The notes under the pieces: model-generated
Database searches by the model: none
What the model was told of the DNA's origin: nothing
What the model saw: the letters and a program-made list of their open reading frames with translations, nothing else
In this document: piece after piece, positions 26,001 to 35,070 of the stretch
Numbering within the stretch: position 1 is the stretch's first letter
How the letters are laid out: the number at the start of each line of letters is the position of its first letter
NCBI GenBank assembly: GCA_007121385.1
Contig: SKLV01000001.1
Coordinates: 1 to 40,952 of the forward strand
Direction of reading: 5' to 3'
DNA length: 40,952 nt
From: Bdellovibrionales bacterium
GTDB lineage: Bacteria; Bdellovibrionota; Bdellovibrionia; Bdellovibrionales; UBA1609
Made by a program: the position numbers and the translations under genes

Positions 26001-26758
26001 TGCGTAGGGTGAGGGGCTTAGGCTTTTATCTGATTGGCCTGTTATTTTTCCTTTGGGTGCCCGGCCTGGCTTATGCCCAGGTCACGGTTCCCAATGTGAC
26101 TTTGGGGATGAATACTCTAGAAGAGCCAGGGGAAATTGTTAACGCTCTAAAAATTCTCATATTCCTGACAGTTCTGACTCTAGCTCCAGCGATACTCATT
26201 ATGATGACTAGTTTTACTCGAATTATCATTGTTTTGAGTTTTATTCGTCAAGCTCTTGGGACCCAGCAAATGCCCCCAAACCAATTGCTCGTGGGCTTAG
26301 CTCTGTTTTTAACTCTTTTTATTATGGGGCCGGCCTTCACTCGCATTAACGATGAGGCCATTCGGCCCTTTTTAGACGGGCAAATTGCTCAGTCTGAAGC
26401 TTTAGAAAAGGGCTTAGCCCCCTTGAGGGCTTTTATGTTTAACCAGACCAGAGATGCGGATTTAGCCCTTTTTGTACGGCTGAGTGGGATGGAGAGACCT
26501 CGAACCCGCGCTGATGTCCCTACCACTGTTTTGGTTCCGGCCTTTGTTCTGTCTGAGCTTAAAACGGCTTTTCAAATTGGCTTTATAATTTATCTGCCAT
26601 TTTTAGTGATCGATATGGTGACCGCCAGTGTCCTTATGGCCATGGGTATGATGATGCTTCCCCCAGTTATTATATCACTTCCTTTTAAGATCATGCTTTT
26701 TGTCTTTGTCGATGGCTGGACTCTGCTCATTGGGTCCATAGTTCAGAGTTTTGGCTAA
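26000..26758 (+). CDS. fliP: Flagellar export gate protein FliP
   Basis: This 252-aa core component of the FliPQR export gate has a cleavable signal peptide ending in GLAYAQ. The classical FliP regions are visible: SFTRIIIVLSFIRQALGTQQ with the conserved PPNQLLVGLALFLT, then PAFVLSELKTAFQIGF and VIDMVTASVLMAMGMMMLPP. The start shares one base with the fliO stop. Everything looks intact. Confidence 0.97.
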   Translation: MRRVRGLGFYLIGLLFFLWVPGLAYAQVTVPNVTLGMNTLEEPGEIVNALKILIFLTVLTLAPAILIMMTSFTRIIIVLSFIRQALGTQQMPPNQLLVGLALFLTLFIMGPAFTRINDEAIRPFLDGQIAQSEALEKGLAPLRAFMFNQTRDADLALFVRLSGMERPRTRADVPTTVLVPAFVLSELKTAFQIGFIIYLPFLVIDMVTASVLMAMGMMMLPPVIISLPFKIMLFVFVDGWTLLIGSIVQSFG

Positions 26759-26772
26759 AGGGGAAAATAGAA

Positions 26773-27045
26773 ATGGGTGAGGAGCTGATTTTAAAACTCG
26801 GTCAGGAAACTCTAAAAGTGACGGCAATGATTGCCGGTCCCATGCTCTTGGGCTCGTTGATCATTGGTTTAATGGTCAGCGTATTTCAAGCCATAACTCA
26901 GATCAATGAAGCCACCCTGACTTTCATACCGAAAATGGTCATTGTGGCTCTAGTATTTATCATCGCAGCACCCTGGATGATGGAGATCATAGGTAGCTTT
27001 ACGATCAATCTTTATGAGAGCATTGCTGAGTATGTGAGAAATTAA
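26773..27045 (+). CDS. fliQ: Flagellar export gate protein FliQ
   Basis: This small 90-aa gate subunit has two membrane helices (about residues 17-38 and 53-75). It contains the family pattern GPMLLGSLIIGLMVSVFQA with TQINEATLTFIPKM between the helices. A GGGGAAAATAG stretch precedes the ATG. It assembles with FliP and FliR in the export channel. Confidence 0.96.
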   Translation: MGEELILKLGQETLKVTAMIAGPMLLGSLIIGLMVSVFQAITQINEATLTFIPKMVIVALVFIIAAPWMMEIIGSFTINLYESIAEYVRN

Positions 27046-27060
27046 TGGGGAATATCTGAT

Positions 27061-27840
27061 TTGGGCAATATTTTTAGTTTCAGTGAAATTCAGATTTTCA
27101 CCTTTTTCTTAGTGATGCTGAGGATGTCGGCTTTTGTTGTCTCTTGGCCTGTTTTCGGGGTTAATTTGGTTCCAGCTCCGGCTAAAATTCTATTCGGGGT
27201 AGTTCTTAGTTTCCTGATTTTTCCTGTGGTGGAGGTGCAGACTCAAAATATGGCTCTTGGAGTGGAGCAGATGGTTTGGCTTTCGATCAGGGAGGTCTTT
27301 CTTGGGGTGTCCATCGGTTTTTTGGCTCGCCTTTTCTTTTTTGCAGTGAGCATTGGTGGACAGGTGATTTCCGTGAGCATGGGACTGTCGGCCTCCCAGC
27401 TCTATAATCCGGCGGTAGGAGAGCAGAGTACGACCATCGACCAGCTCTATGTGGCCTTGGCGAGCTTATTTTTTCTAGCCATTAATGGGCATCATATCTT
27501 TCTTGCTGGCCTGGCAGAGAGCTATAAGTTGGTGCCGGTGAGCTATGGTCTTTTAAATGCTGCGGCCTTTGCTCATATTGGGGATATCATCCAGCAAATC
27601 ACCCTCATAGGGGTTCAACTCAGTGCTCCCGTTATGATTTCGGTCTTATTTAGCAATTTGGCCATGGCAGTCATTGGACGGGCCGTGCCACAGATCAATG
27701 TCCTTATTACGAGTTTACCAATAAATATTCTATTAGGTCTGCTGGTTATGATAGTGACAGTTCCTTTTTTGATTTTTCAGATGAACGACATCTTATTTCA
27801 GACAACAGAACGATTGTTTCAATACTTAAAAGCTCTTTAG
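27061..27840 (+). CDS. fliR: Flagellar export gate protein FliR
   Basis: The 259-aa multi-spanning gate protein has the usual FliR segments: MLRMSAFVVSWPVFG, FLARLFFFAVSIGGQVISV with MGLSASQLYNP, LYVALASLFFLAINGHH, and the final NILLGLLVMIVTVPFLIFQM. The start is TTG, 15 bp after fliQ. The next in-frame ATG would remove the first conserved helix, so TTG is preferred. GGGGA lies about 12 nt upstream, which is distant and may mean modest expression. Confidence 0.94.
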   Translation: MGNIFSFSEIQIFTFFLVMLRMSAFVVSWPVFGVNLVPAPAKILFGVVLSFLIFPVVEVQTQNMALGVEQMVWLSIREVFLGVSIGFLARLFFFAVSIGGQVISVSMGLSASQLYNPAVGEQSTTIDQLYVALASLFFLAINGHHIFLAGLAESYKLVPVSYGLLNAAAFAHIGDIIQQITLIGVQLSAPVMISVLFSNLAMAVIGRAVPQINVLITSLPINILLGLLVMIVTVPFLIFQMNDILFQTTERLFQYLKAL

Positions 27841-27878
27841 AAAAAAGGGCGAATAAAGACAGGGATTGAGGGCCAAGG

Positions 27879-28946
27879 ATGGCTGAAAAGGATCAGGGCG
27901 AAAAAACGGAAGAAGCAACCCCGCAGCGAAGGGAAGACTTTCGAAAAAGAGGTCAAGTGGCGCAGACTCGTGAGCTGGCTTCAGTTTTAGCTCTTTTTTC
28001 TATTATGCTTCTCATGTGGTTATTGGGCCGTTTCTTTTTGGCCCAGCTTCATGAGGTGTTTAATCGTTCATTGGGAACCTACCTCGTTCAGGCCGCTCGC
28101 CAGGAGGATTGGATTGTGGCTGCCCGGTTTGCCCTCACGCAGACTTTTCTCCTCGTAGCACCGATATTTGGATTCCTCTGGTTAATGGCTCTCGCGTCGG
28201 GGCTCGTCCAGGTGGGCTTTCTGCACAATGAGGAGGCTCTCAAGTTTAAGCCCGAGCGTCTTAACCCTGTCCAGGGTTTGAAAAGGATCTTTAGTCTGCG
28301 CTCGTTGGTGGAAGGCCTTAAGGCCATTTTTAAAGTGGTCATTGTGTCTGGGATTGTCTATCTCATCATTCGGGCTGAGTTTTTGACAGTTCCCCACCTG
28401 TCCAACTACTCCATGGAGCAAATTTTTTTATATCTGGGAGAGATGATTCTGAAACTGCTTGGCGGGGTTGGATTTTTCATGGCCGCTCTCGCGGGTGTGG
28501 ACTATCTCTTTCAACGCTGGGAAATGGAAAAGCAAATGCGCATGAGCAAGCAGGAGCTTAAGGAAGAGTTGAAATCTCGAGAAGGGGATCCCATGGTCAA
28601 GGCCCGGATCCGACGAATTCAGAAAGAGCTCTCTAATAAGCGGATGATGGCGGACGTTCCTAAGGCTGATGTGATTGTCACCAACCCCACCCACATTGCC
28701 GTGGCTATTAAATATGACGGAACCATGGTTGCACCCAGGATCCTTGCCAAAGGGGCCGGGGTTGTGGCGGCGAAAATTAGGGAACTCGCAAAGAGTCATA
28801 ATATCCCCATCGTCGAGAATAAGCCTCTGGCACGGACAATTTATAAAACTTTGAAGGTGGGACAGACTATCCCCCGTGAGCTCTATGCTGCAGTGGCTGA
28901 GGTTTTATCCTATGTTTACAAACTTCAAGGGCGAAGGGTGAACTGA
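27879..28946 (+). CDS. flhB: Flagellar export switch protein FlhB
   Basis: This protein of 355 aa sets substrate specificity of flagellar export. The N-terminus EKTEEATPQRREDFRKRGQV is classical. Four membrane helices are followed by a cytoplasmic domain. The self-cleavage motif NPTH has its asparagine at residue 269, exactly as in the Salmonella protein, and so autocleavage should be intact. A GAGGG/AAGG region precedes the ATG. The stop lies one base before the flhA start. Confidence 0.96.
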   Translation: MAEKDQGEKTEEATPQRREDFRKRGQVAQTRELASVLALFSIMLLMWLLGRFFLAQLHEVFNRSLGTYLVQAARQEDWIVAARFALTQTFLLVAPIFGFLWLMALASGLVQVGFLHNEEALKFKPERLNPVQGLKRIFSLRSLVEGLKAIFKVVIVSGIVYLIIRAEFLTVPHLSNYSMEQIFLYLGEMILKLLGGVGFFMAALAGVDYLFQRWEMEKQMRMSKQELKEELKSREGDPMVKARIRRIQKELSNKRMMADVPKADVIVTNPTHIAVAIKYDGTMVAPRILAKGAGVVAAKIRELAKSHNIPIVENKPLARTIYKTLKVGQTIPRELYAAVAEVLSYVYKLQGRRVN

Positions 28947-28947
28947 A

Positions 28948-31047
28948 ATGGATCAGTTGTTTAACTTTTTAAAAGGGTTTGAAAGGTATACCAAAAATGT
29001 AGATCTTTTATTGGCCTTTGGATTGGTGGCGATATTGGGAATTATGATGATTCCCCTGCCAGCCCTTGTCTTGGACATGGCCCTGACCATTTCCCTAGCC
29101 CTCGCTTTGCTTATTCTTTTAGTTTCTATTTATACTAACAAGTCACTTGATTTTAGCGTCTTTCCCAGTCTTCTTCTTTTGGCCACACTTTTTCGTCTTT
29201 CCCTCAATGTGGCTTCCACTCGATTGATTTTGACAGAAGGGCATCGGGGCTCGGGCTCAGTGGGTCAGGTGATTGAGTCTTTTGGAAACTTTGTAGTGGG
29301 CAACAACTATGTCATTGGGATGATTGTCTTTATCATTCTGGTGGTGATCAATTTTATTGTGATCACAAAAGGCTCAGGCCGAGTGGCCGAAGTGGCAGCT
29401 CGATTCACATTAGATGCCATGCCCGGTAAACAGATGTCTATCGATGCAGATCTGAACTCCGGTTTGATCACGGAGGAAGAGGCGCGAACACGACGAAAAG
29501 AAATCGAAAAGGAAGCAGATTTCTATGGATCTATGGATGGTGCGAGTAAATTTGTTCGGGGTGATGCCATCGCAGGAATTATCATAACCCTTATTAATGT
29601 TCTAGGTGGCCTTATGGTCGGAGTTTTACAAAAGGGCCTGGATCTGTCCACCGCGGCACAGTACTACACCATGCTGACTATAGGAGATGGGTTGGTCAGC
29701 CAGATTCCCGCCTTAATTATTTCGACGGCAGCCGGTATCGTAGTGACTCGGAGCTCCTCCACAGACAGAGATATTGGTACGGAGGTGGCCGGGCAGCTTT
29801 TTGTTAAGCCGAGAGCTGTGGCCATCGTGGCTGGAATCTTGGGCTTCTTGGGAATTGTGCCAGGGTTGCCCACAACCCCCTTCTTTTTTATGGCCATCTT
29901 ACTTGGGTCCACCGCCTGGGTGATTTCCCGCTATTCCCAAGAGCGGGAAGAGGCTGAGCAAAAAGCAGCTGAAGAGGTAGCCCGACAGCCGAGGAAAGAA
30001 AATATTGAAAGCTTATTACCTCTGGATCTGGTTCAACTGGAAGTGGGCTATGGTCTTATTAATGTGGTTGAGTCTGACCAGTCAGGCGACCTTTTGGAAC
30101 GGATTGTGAGCATCCGAAAACAGTTTGCTATGGATATGGGGGTTGTTATTCCCAGTGTTCACATCAGGGACAACCTTCAGCTCGAACCCGGCGAGTATCG
30201 ATTTCTTATTAAAGGGAACCGTGTCGGAGGGGGTAACCTCCGCTCGGACTGCCTTTTGGCCATGGATCCTGGCAATGTCATTAGTCCCGTCCAAGGCGTT
30301 CCCACTCGGGAGCCGGCCTTTGGCTTAGATGCAGTCTGGATTTCTAAAGGGCAAAAGGAAGAGGCCGAATTGGCGGGTTACACTGTGGTGGATCTCCCTA
30401 CAGTTATGGCCACTCATTTGACGGAAATTCTCCGCACTCATGCTCACGAGCTGTTCGGGCGGCAGGAAGCAGACAATATTATTGAAAACTTCAAAAAGGC
30501 CTACCCCAAGGTCGTGGAAGAGTTAATTCCAAATATTCTGCCTTTGGGAACGGTAGTAAAAGTGCTGCAGAATTTGTTAAAAGAACAGGTCTCGATCAGA
30601 GACTTACTCACCATTTTTGAGACTTTGGCTGATGAAGGGGGGAGAATAAAAGACGCCGAGGTTTTGACTGAGTCAGTTCGCAAAGCCTTGGCTCGAAGTA
30701 TTACTTCTAAGTTTGTCGGAGAAGACAACAAGCTGTCGGTGCTCACTCTGGATCCACAGGCGGAAGAACTGGTTTCCAACTCTCTTCTCCAAACTGAGCA
30801 GGGTGTTCAGCTGGTGATGGATCCGCAGATGGCTCACGGACTGCTGAGCCGAATAGCCACCTCTATTGAACAGAACCCGGAGATTGCTGGACAGCCCATT
30901 CTTCTCACTTCTCCTACAGCCAGAAGGCATTTGTACAAGTTAACATCTCGTTTTATCCCGCAATTGACTGTTTTATCTCATAACGAGCTTTCCGCAGATG
31001 CCCAAGTGGTCTCTGTGGCCCAGGTGGAGTTAGCCCATGCAGGTTAA
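28948..31047 (+). CDS. flhA: Flagellar export protein FlhA
   Basis: The 699-aa export-gate component has eight N-terminal membrane helices and a large C-terminal cytoplasmic ring domain. The highly conserved loop is present (FTLDAMPGKQMSIDADLNSG, then EADFYGSMDGASKFVRGDAI). The C-terminal part is complete, including the PVLSHNEL-type end (LTVLSHNELSADAQV). It starts one base after the flhB stop and overlaps flhF by 11 bp. Confidence 0.97.
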   Translation: MDQLFNFLKGFERYTKNVDLLLAFGLVAILGIMMIPLPALVLDMALTISLALALLILLVSIYTNKSLDFSVFPSLLLLATLFRLSLNVASTRLILTEGHRGSGSVGQVIESFGNFVVGNNYVIGMIVFIILVVINFIVITKGSGRVAEVAARFTLDAMPGKQMSIDADLNSGLITEEEARTRRKEIEKEADFYGSMDGASKFVRGDAIAGIIITLINVLGGLMVGVLQKGLDLSTAAQYYTMLTIGDGLVSQIPALIISTAAGIVVTRSSSTDRDIGTEVAGQLFVKPRAVAIVAGILGFLGIVPGLPTTPFFFMAILLGSTAWVISRYSQEREEAEQKAAEEVARQPRKENIESLLPLDLVQLEVGYGLINVVESDQSGDLLERIVSIRKQFAMDMGVVIPSVHIRDNLQLEPGEYRFLIKGNRVGGGNLRSDCLLAMDPGNVISPVQGVPTREPAFGLDAVWISKGQKEEAELAGYTVVDLPTVMATHLTEILRTHAHELFGRQEADNIIENFKKAYPKVVEELIPNILPLGTVVKVLQNLLKEQVSIRDLLTIFETLADEGGRIKDAEVLTESVRKALARSITSKFVGEDNKLSVLTLDPQAEELVSNSLLQTEQGVQLVMDPQMAHGLLSRIATSIEQNPEIAGQPILLTSPTARRHLYKLTSRFIPQLTVLSHNELSADAQVVSVAQVELAHAG

Positions 31048-32443
31048 AAAATTTGAAGCCAAGACAATGAAAGAAGCTTTGGAGATGGTGAAAGCTCATA
31101 TGGGACCAGATGCGATCATCCTCACAGCTCGTGACCACAGTCGAGGATTTGGTCTTGTGGGAGAAAAAAGCGTTGAGGTGACAGCCGCTGTCTCTGAAGA
31201 AGCGCTGAGAAAAAAGCAGTTGGCCGAGCAAAAATTGAATGTGGGCGCCAAGGAGCAATATCAAAGAACTTCTGCTCGCTCGCAAAAAGAGTTTATTGAT
31301 AGGTATTTTGAGGGCTATAAAAAGAAGCAGGTTGAAAAAGCCCGATCTATTACCTCTAGGCCCTATATTGAGATCATAGACGAGGAGGAAAATGGGGCGG
31401 AACTGGGGGGTGACCGGGCTCAACAGCGCATCCGTTCTGCAAGTCAAAGGGCATGGGAGGCCATTCAAGGGATGGAGGAGCCGACTGCACCAAGAAGGCC
31501 CCCTTCATCGGCTAAAGAGAAAGAAGTTCTTGCTCTGCGCCAGGAAGTTCAAAAGCTGAAGGGAATTATCGAGAGCTTTAGTAAAGTCCCTCAGAGCTTT
31601 ATCAGTCGTCACCCCGGAGCGGAGCACGGTCTCGTTTATGAGCTGAGCCCTGTCTTTGAGAAGCTTCGAAAGGCCGGATTGAGCACAGAGAATGTTGTGG
31701 AGGTCCTCTTGAAGGCCCAGAATACTCTTCCATTGGCTCAGGTGAGAAAGAGGCCCTTTGTTGAAGCCTGGGTCGCAAGGTATATACTCGATCATGTCCA
31801 TGTTCGTGAGGGCGGGGCTCGAGAGAGGATTCAAGTTTTTATGGGCCCGTTGGCGCAAGGAAAGACATCCTCTTTGGTGAAAATGGCCAGTCACATGGTG
31901 ATTTGTGAGAAAAAATCCATAGCCATAGTTTCCGCGGACTCTCATAAGGTGGGTGCTGCAGAACAACTTAAGATTTATTCTCAAATCCTCAATGTTCCCT
32001 TCGCATTGGTTAAGAAAGCCGACGATTGGTCTAAGATTCTAGAGAAACTGGATCATGTAGATCATATTCTGGTGGATATGCCTGGATCCAATTTGCGATC
32101 TATCGAGGAGACAGAGAGACTTAAGTCCCTCATTCCTCCAGCTAATGAGAGTCGTTGTGTTCACTATGTTCAGTCCGTTCTGGCCAAAGATGAAGACGCT
32201 CAGGCTATTGCTAAGAGGTATCAGGGGGCTCTGCCCATGGATGACCTAATTCTGACTGGTCTCGACGAGACCATACGTCATGGCTTTATCTACAATATTC
32301 ACAAAAGCCTTAATTTGCCACTACACTCCTTTGGGATTGGTCCTCAGATTCCCGAGGATTTGGAGGTGGCCACGCGGGAGAGAATTGTGGATTTGATATT
32401 CAAAATCACCAAAGTAAAAAAATTAGCAGGAGTCAAATTATGA
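31037..32443 (+). CDS. flhF: FlhF, SRP-type GTPase with degenerate G motifs
   Basis: FlhF places the polar flagellum and recruits FliF. The 468-aa protein has a typical B domain (MQVKKFEAKTMKEALEMVKA), a basic variable region and an NG domain. The G motifs deviate from family norms. G1 is GPLAQGKTSS (residues 270-279) instead of GPTGVGKTTT. The DTYRIGA-type loop reads DSHKVGA. G3 is DMPGSN near 347 instead of DTAGRS. G4 is TGLDE near 407 instead of TKLDE, which removes the lysine that packs on guanine. The fold and context are clear, but GTP binding or hydrolysis may be altered. It overlaps flhA by 11 bp and flhG by 4. Confidence 0.92.
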   Translation: MQVKKFEAKTMKEALEMVKAHMGPDAIILTARDHSRGFGLVGEKSVEVTAAVSEEALRKKQLAEQKLNVGAKEQYQRTSARSQKEFIDRYFEGYKKKQVEKARSITSRPYIEIIDEEENGAELGGDRAQQRIRSASQRAWEAIQGMEEPTAPRRPPSSAKEKEVLALRQEVQKLKGIIESFSKVPQSFISRHPGAEHGLVYELSPVFEKLRKAGLSTENVVEVLLKAQNTLPLAQVRKRPFVEAWVARYILDHVHVREGGARERIQVFMGPLAQGKTSSLVKMASHMVICEKKSIAIVSADSHKVGAAEQLKIYSQILNVPFALVKKADDWSKILEKLDHVDHILVDMPGSNLRSIEETERLKSLIPPANESRCVHYVQSVLAKDEDAQAIAKRYQGALPMDDLILTGLDETIRHGFIYNIHKSLNLPLHSFGIGPQIPEDLEVATRERIVDLIFKITKVKKLAGVKL

Positions 32444-33246
32444 AATCAATCCAGACCTTGAGTGTTTCCTCTGGAAAAGGTGGAGTGGGAAAGACGACCC
32501 TTGTAACAAATTTGGCACATTGTCTGACTCAACAGGGGGGACGGGTCTTAATTTTGGATGGGGACCTGGGAATGGCTAATGTGGATATTATGTTTGGACA
32601 TCGAGCTCAACTCTCTATCGCTGATTTGATTTCCGGGCGGACCGATTTGCACAATATTATCCTCGAAGTGTCTCCTGGAATTTCTTTAATCCCAGGTGGG
32701 AGCGGAGTTTATGGGCTCCACAATTTAGATCAGACTGCAAAAGTGGCTTTAATGGAGCAGGTGAGTGGTCTGGATAATCAATTTGATTTTATGTTAATTG
32801 ATACAGCTCCGGGAATCTCTGATAATGTTCTTTATCTTAACGCTGCGGCTCAGGAGACACTGGTTGTGGTGACTCCGGATCCAGCCAGTTTGACGGATGC
32901 CTATGCCCTGATCAAAGTTCTTCATAAAAGACATTTTGAGAATCGTTTCTCAGTGGTCTGCAACTTAGTTCGAGATGAAATTGAGGCCCTTAGTATTTTT
33001 AGACGTCTGAGTGATGTGGCAGCCCAATTTCTCTGTGTCGGACTGGACTATAAGGGGCACATTCCAATGGATCCCAACTTGAGAAGAGCAACAAAGTTGC
33101 AACAGTTAATTTGTCGGGACCAGACTGGATCTCCGTCCAGTGAGGCCATTTCAGAATTGGCCAGAAAGTTGAGTGATTTTAAAGGCATTCCGGAAATCAA
33201 AGGCGGTATCCAGTTTTTCTGGAGGCAGATGGCTGGAGTGGCATGA
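32440..33246 (+). CDS. flhG: FlhG (FleN/YlxH), MinD-like ATPase
   Basis: The 268-aa ATPase limits flagellar number together with FlhF. The deviant Walker A SGKGGVGKTTLVTNLAH lies close to the N-terminus, followed by LILDGDLGMANVDIMFG and the Walker B LIDTAPG. Most FlhG proteins carry an N-terminal DQAxxLR helix that activates FlhF. Here only ten residues precede the P-loop region and that motif is missing. No in-frame alternative start was found just upstream. The ATGA overlap with flhF suggests coupled synthesis. Confidence 0.94.
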   Translation: MKSIQTLSVSSGKGGVGKTTLVTNLAHCLTQQGGRVLILDGDLGMANVDIMFGHRAQLSIADLISGRTDLHNIILEVSPGISLIPGGSGVYGLHNLDQTAKVALMEQVSGLDNQFDFMLIDTAPGISDNVLYLNAAAQETLVVVTPDPASLTDAYALIKVLHKRHFENRFSVVCNLVRDEIEALSIFRRLSDVAAQFLCVGLDYKGHIPMDPNLRRATKLQQLICRDQTGSPSSEAISELARKLSDFKGIPEIKGGIQFFWRQMAGVA

Positions 33247-33310
33247 AAAGATTAGGACTTTTAGGCCAAATCTCATTTTGATAACATGAAAGCTGGAGGA
33301 CGGGGAGACT

Positions 33311-34096
33311 ATGAGCAATAACAATTCTTTGTTGCGAAAGTATAAAGAAGAGCCTAACAAGCTGACTCCGCAGCAAAAGGATAAATTAGTCATGGAGTAT
33401 GCCCCATTGATTAAGTTTATCGCTCAGCGAATTGCGGTGCGCCTTCCCCCTCATATCGAAATTGATGACTTGATTTCGGCAGGAGTGATTGGGTTAATGG
33501 ATGCCATTGATAAGTACGACCCAACTAGAGATATTAAGTTTAAAACCTATGCGGAGTTTAGAATTCGCGGTTCGATTTTAGACGAGCTGAGGGCTCAGGA
33601 CTGGGTGCCTCGTTCTATTAGAGATAAATCTAAAATGTTAGATAGAACCATTGTGGAAATGGAAGCAGAGATGGGTCGATCAGCCACTGACGAGGAAGTG
33701 GCTGAACGACTGGGGATGACCATGGAAGAGTTTTATGACCTGGTGAACCAGGTGCGACCGGTGAGCCTTCTCAGCATCGATGACTCAACGACTTTTAGTA
33801 ATGTAGATAAAAAGTCTATTCTCAATCTGCTGGAGGGGTGTAAGTTCAATAATCCCTACAATCAACTCAACCTCAAGCTGGTTAAAGAAGTGGTAACTGG
33901 GGCGATCGAGGATTTGCCCGAAAGGCAGAGGTTGGTGCTTTCTCTCTACTACTATGAGGACCTCAGTCTCAAGGAAATTGGAATGATCTTGCGAGTCACT
34001 GAATCGAGAGTGTCCCAATTGCACGCCCAGGCCATCGCCCGACTACGAGCTAAGCTGACTCAATTTTTCGATGAACAAGAGAGTGCGGCAGTTTAA
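33311..34096 (+). CDS. fliA: Sigma-28 factor FliA
   Basis: This 261-aa flagellar sigma factor has region 2 with DLISAGVIGLMDAIDKYDP and FKTYAEFRIRGSILDELR, and the WVPRSIRDK segment of FliA/WhiG proteins. Region 4 has LSLKEIGMILRVTESRVSQL. It directs late flagellar and chemotaxis genes. GGAGGACGGGGAGA precedes the ATG. It is the last gene of the cluster, 64 bp after flhG. Its TAA stop overlaps the stop of the convergent rpoH-like gene and there is no terminator hairpin between them. No flgM is adjacent. Confidence 0.96.
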   Translation: MSNNNSLLRKYKEEPNKLTPQQKDKLVMEYAPLIKFIAQRIAVRLPPHIEIDDLISAGVIGLMDAIDKYDPTRDIKFKTYAEFRIRGSILDELRAQDWVPRSIRDKSKMLDRTIVEMEAEMGRSATDEEVAERLGMTMEEFYDLVNQVRPVSLLSIDDSTTFSNVDKKSILNLLEGCKFNNPYNQLNLKLVKEVVTGAIEDLPERQRLVLSLYYYEDLSLKEIGMILRVTESRVSQLHAQAIARLRAKLTQFFDEQESAAV

Positions 34097-35064
34097 GGAT
34101 TTTGGGGAGACGGGCCTTTATTAAAGCCCTTCCGTATTTTTTCTAACAAACGGTTTTCCATCTGACGAACAGCTTCCCGGGTAATTCCATAGCGTTCGCC
34201 AATTTCCTGGAGAGTCAGGGGCTCATCAGCGAGCAGGCGCTGGTCCAACAAGATGAGTTCTCTTTCGTTCAATGTAGGCCTAAGTTCCTCGATGCGGCTT
34301 TGGAGAAGGTCAATTTCCTCGATTAAGCCCAACTGCTCCTCGAGATCGTTTTCCTCGGGCTGGCTTTGAAAGTCTAAAAGCTCAGCCTGAGTCTCGTCCC
34401 CCACTTTTTGGTTTAAGCTGAGGTCCCTTCCCTGCAGTCTTTGATGCATGACCTCGACCTCTTTCTCACTGATCCCTAGGCGACCACTGAGCTGGGCCAC
34501 GGCCTCATTAAAGCCCAGTTGCTCCAAGTTCTCCCTTTCCTTTTGCAGTTGGTAAAAGAGCTTGCGCTGATTGTGGGTAGTTCCAATGCGAACTAGGGAG
34601 TACTGGCGCATCAAATACTCTTGGATATATCCTCGTATCCACCACACGGAATAGGTGATGAGGCGAGCCCCCTTGTAGGGGTTGAACTCTTTAACTGCAT
34701 GCATTAGGCCTAGGTTTCCCTCTTGAATGAGGTCAATGAGTCGGGCTCCAAATCTCGAGTATTCAGAAGCTATTTTGACCACAAATCGCAGGTTAGAAGT
34801 CACTAAGACTTCAGCTGCTTTGGGGTCATGGGTTTCATAGTAGCGAATAGCCAGCTTCTTTTCCTCCTCTTTGGTCAATAGGGGGTAGCGGCGTATTTCG
34901 GCCATGTAGCGAGTCACAGGGTCCTGGGGTGTGAGGGCGGAGCTGGAGGGGGTCGCTCTCTCGAGGTCCAGGGATCCATCTTGGGGATTAATGATTTCGG
35001 GATCTAGGGCTTTGGGGGGCGGGGCTGGGTTAGATCGCCTTTTGCGGGAGGGTTTCTTGGACAT
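34093..35064 (-). CDS. RpoH-type (sigma-32 family) RNA polymerase sigma factor
   Basis: This 323-aa sigma-70-family factor lacks region 1.1. A basic, Pro-rich N-terminus of about 45 residues is followed by region 2 (NLRFVVKIASEYSRFG, LIDLIQEGNLGLMHAVKEF, YSVWWIRGYIQEYLM). NQRKLFYQLQKER matches the RpoH box found between regions 2 and 3 of heat-shock sigmas. Region 4 has the helix-turn-helix LTLQEIGERYGITREAVRQ. The ATG at 35064 is preferred, although a GTG at 35070 directly after the upstream stop is also possible. It probably controls heat-shock or stress genes. A second such sigma may exist elsewhere in the genome. Confidence 0.88.
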   Translation of the reverse strand: MSKKPSRKRRSNPAPPPKALDPEIINPQDGSLDLERATPSSSALTPQDPVTRYMAEIRRYPLLTKEEEKKLAIRYYETHDPKAAEVLVTSNLRFVVKIASEYSRFGARLIDLIQEGNLGLMHAVKEFNPYKGARLITYSVWWIRGYIQEYLMRQYSLVRIGTTHNQRKLFYQLQKERENLEQLGFNEAVAQLSGRLGISEKEVEVMHQRLQGRDLSLNQKVGDETQAELLDFQSQPEENDLEEQLGLIEEIDLLQSRIEELRPTLNERELILLDQRLLADEPLTLQEIGERYGITREAVRQMENRLLEKIRKGFNKGPSPQNP

Positions 35065-35070
35065 TTGCAC

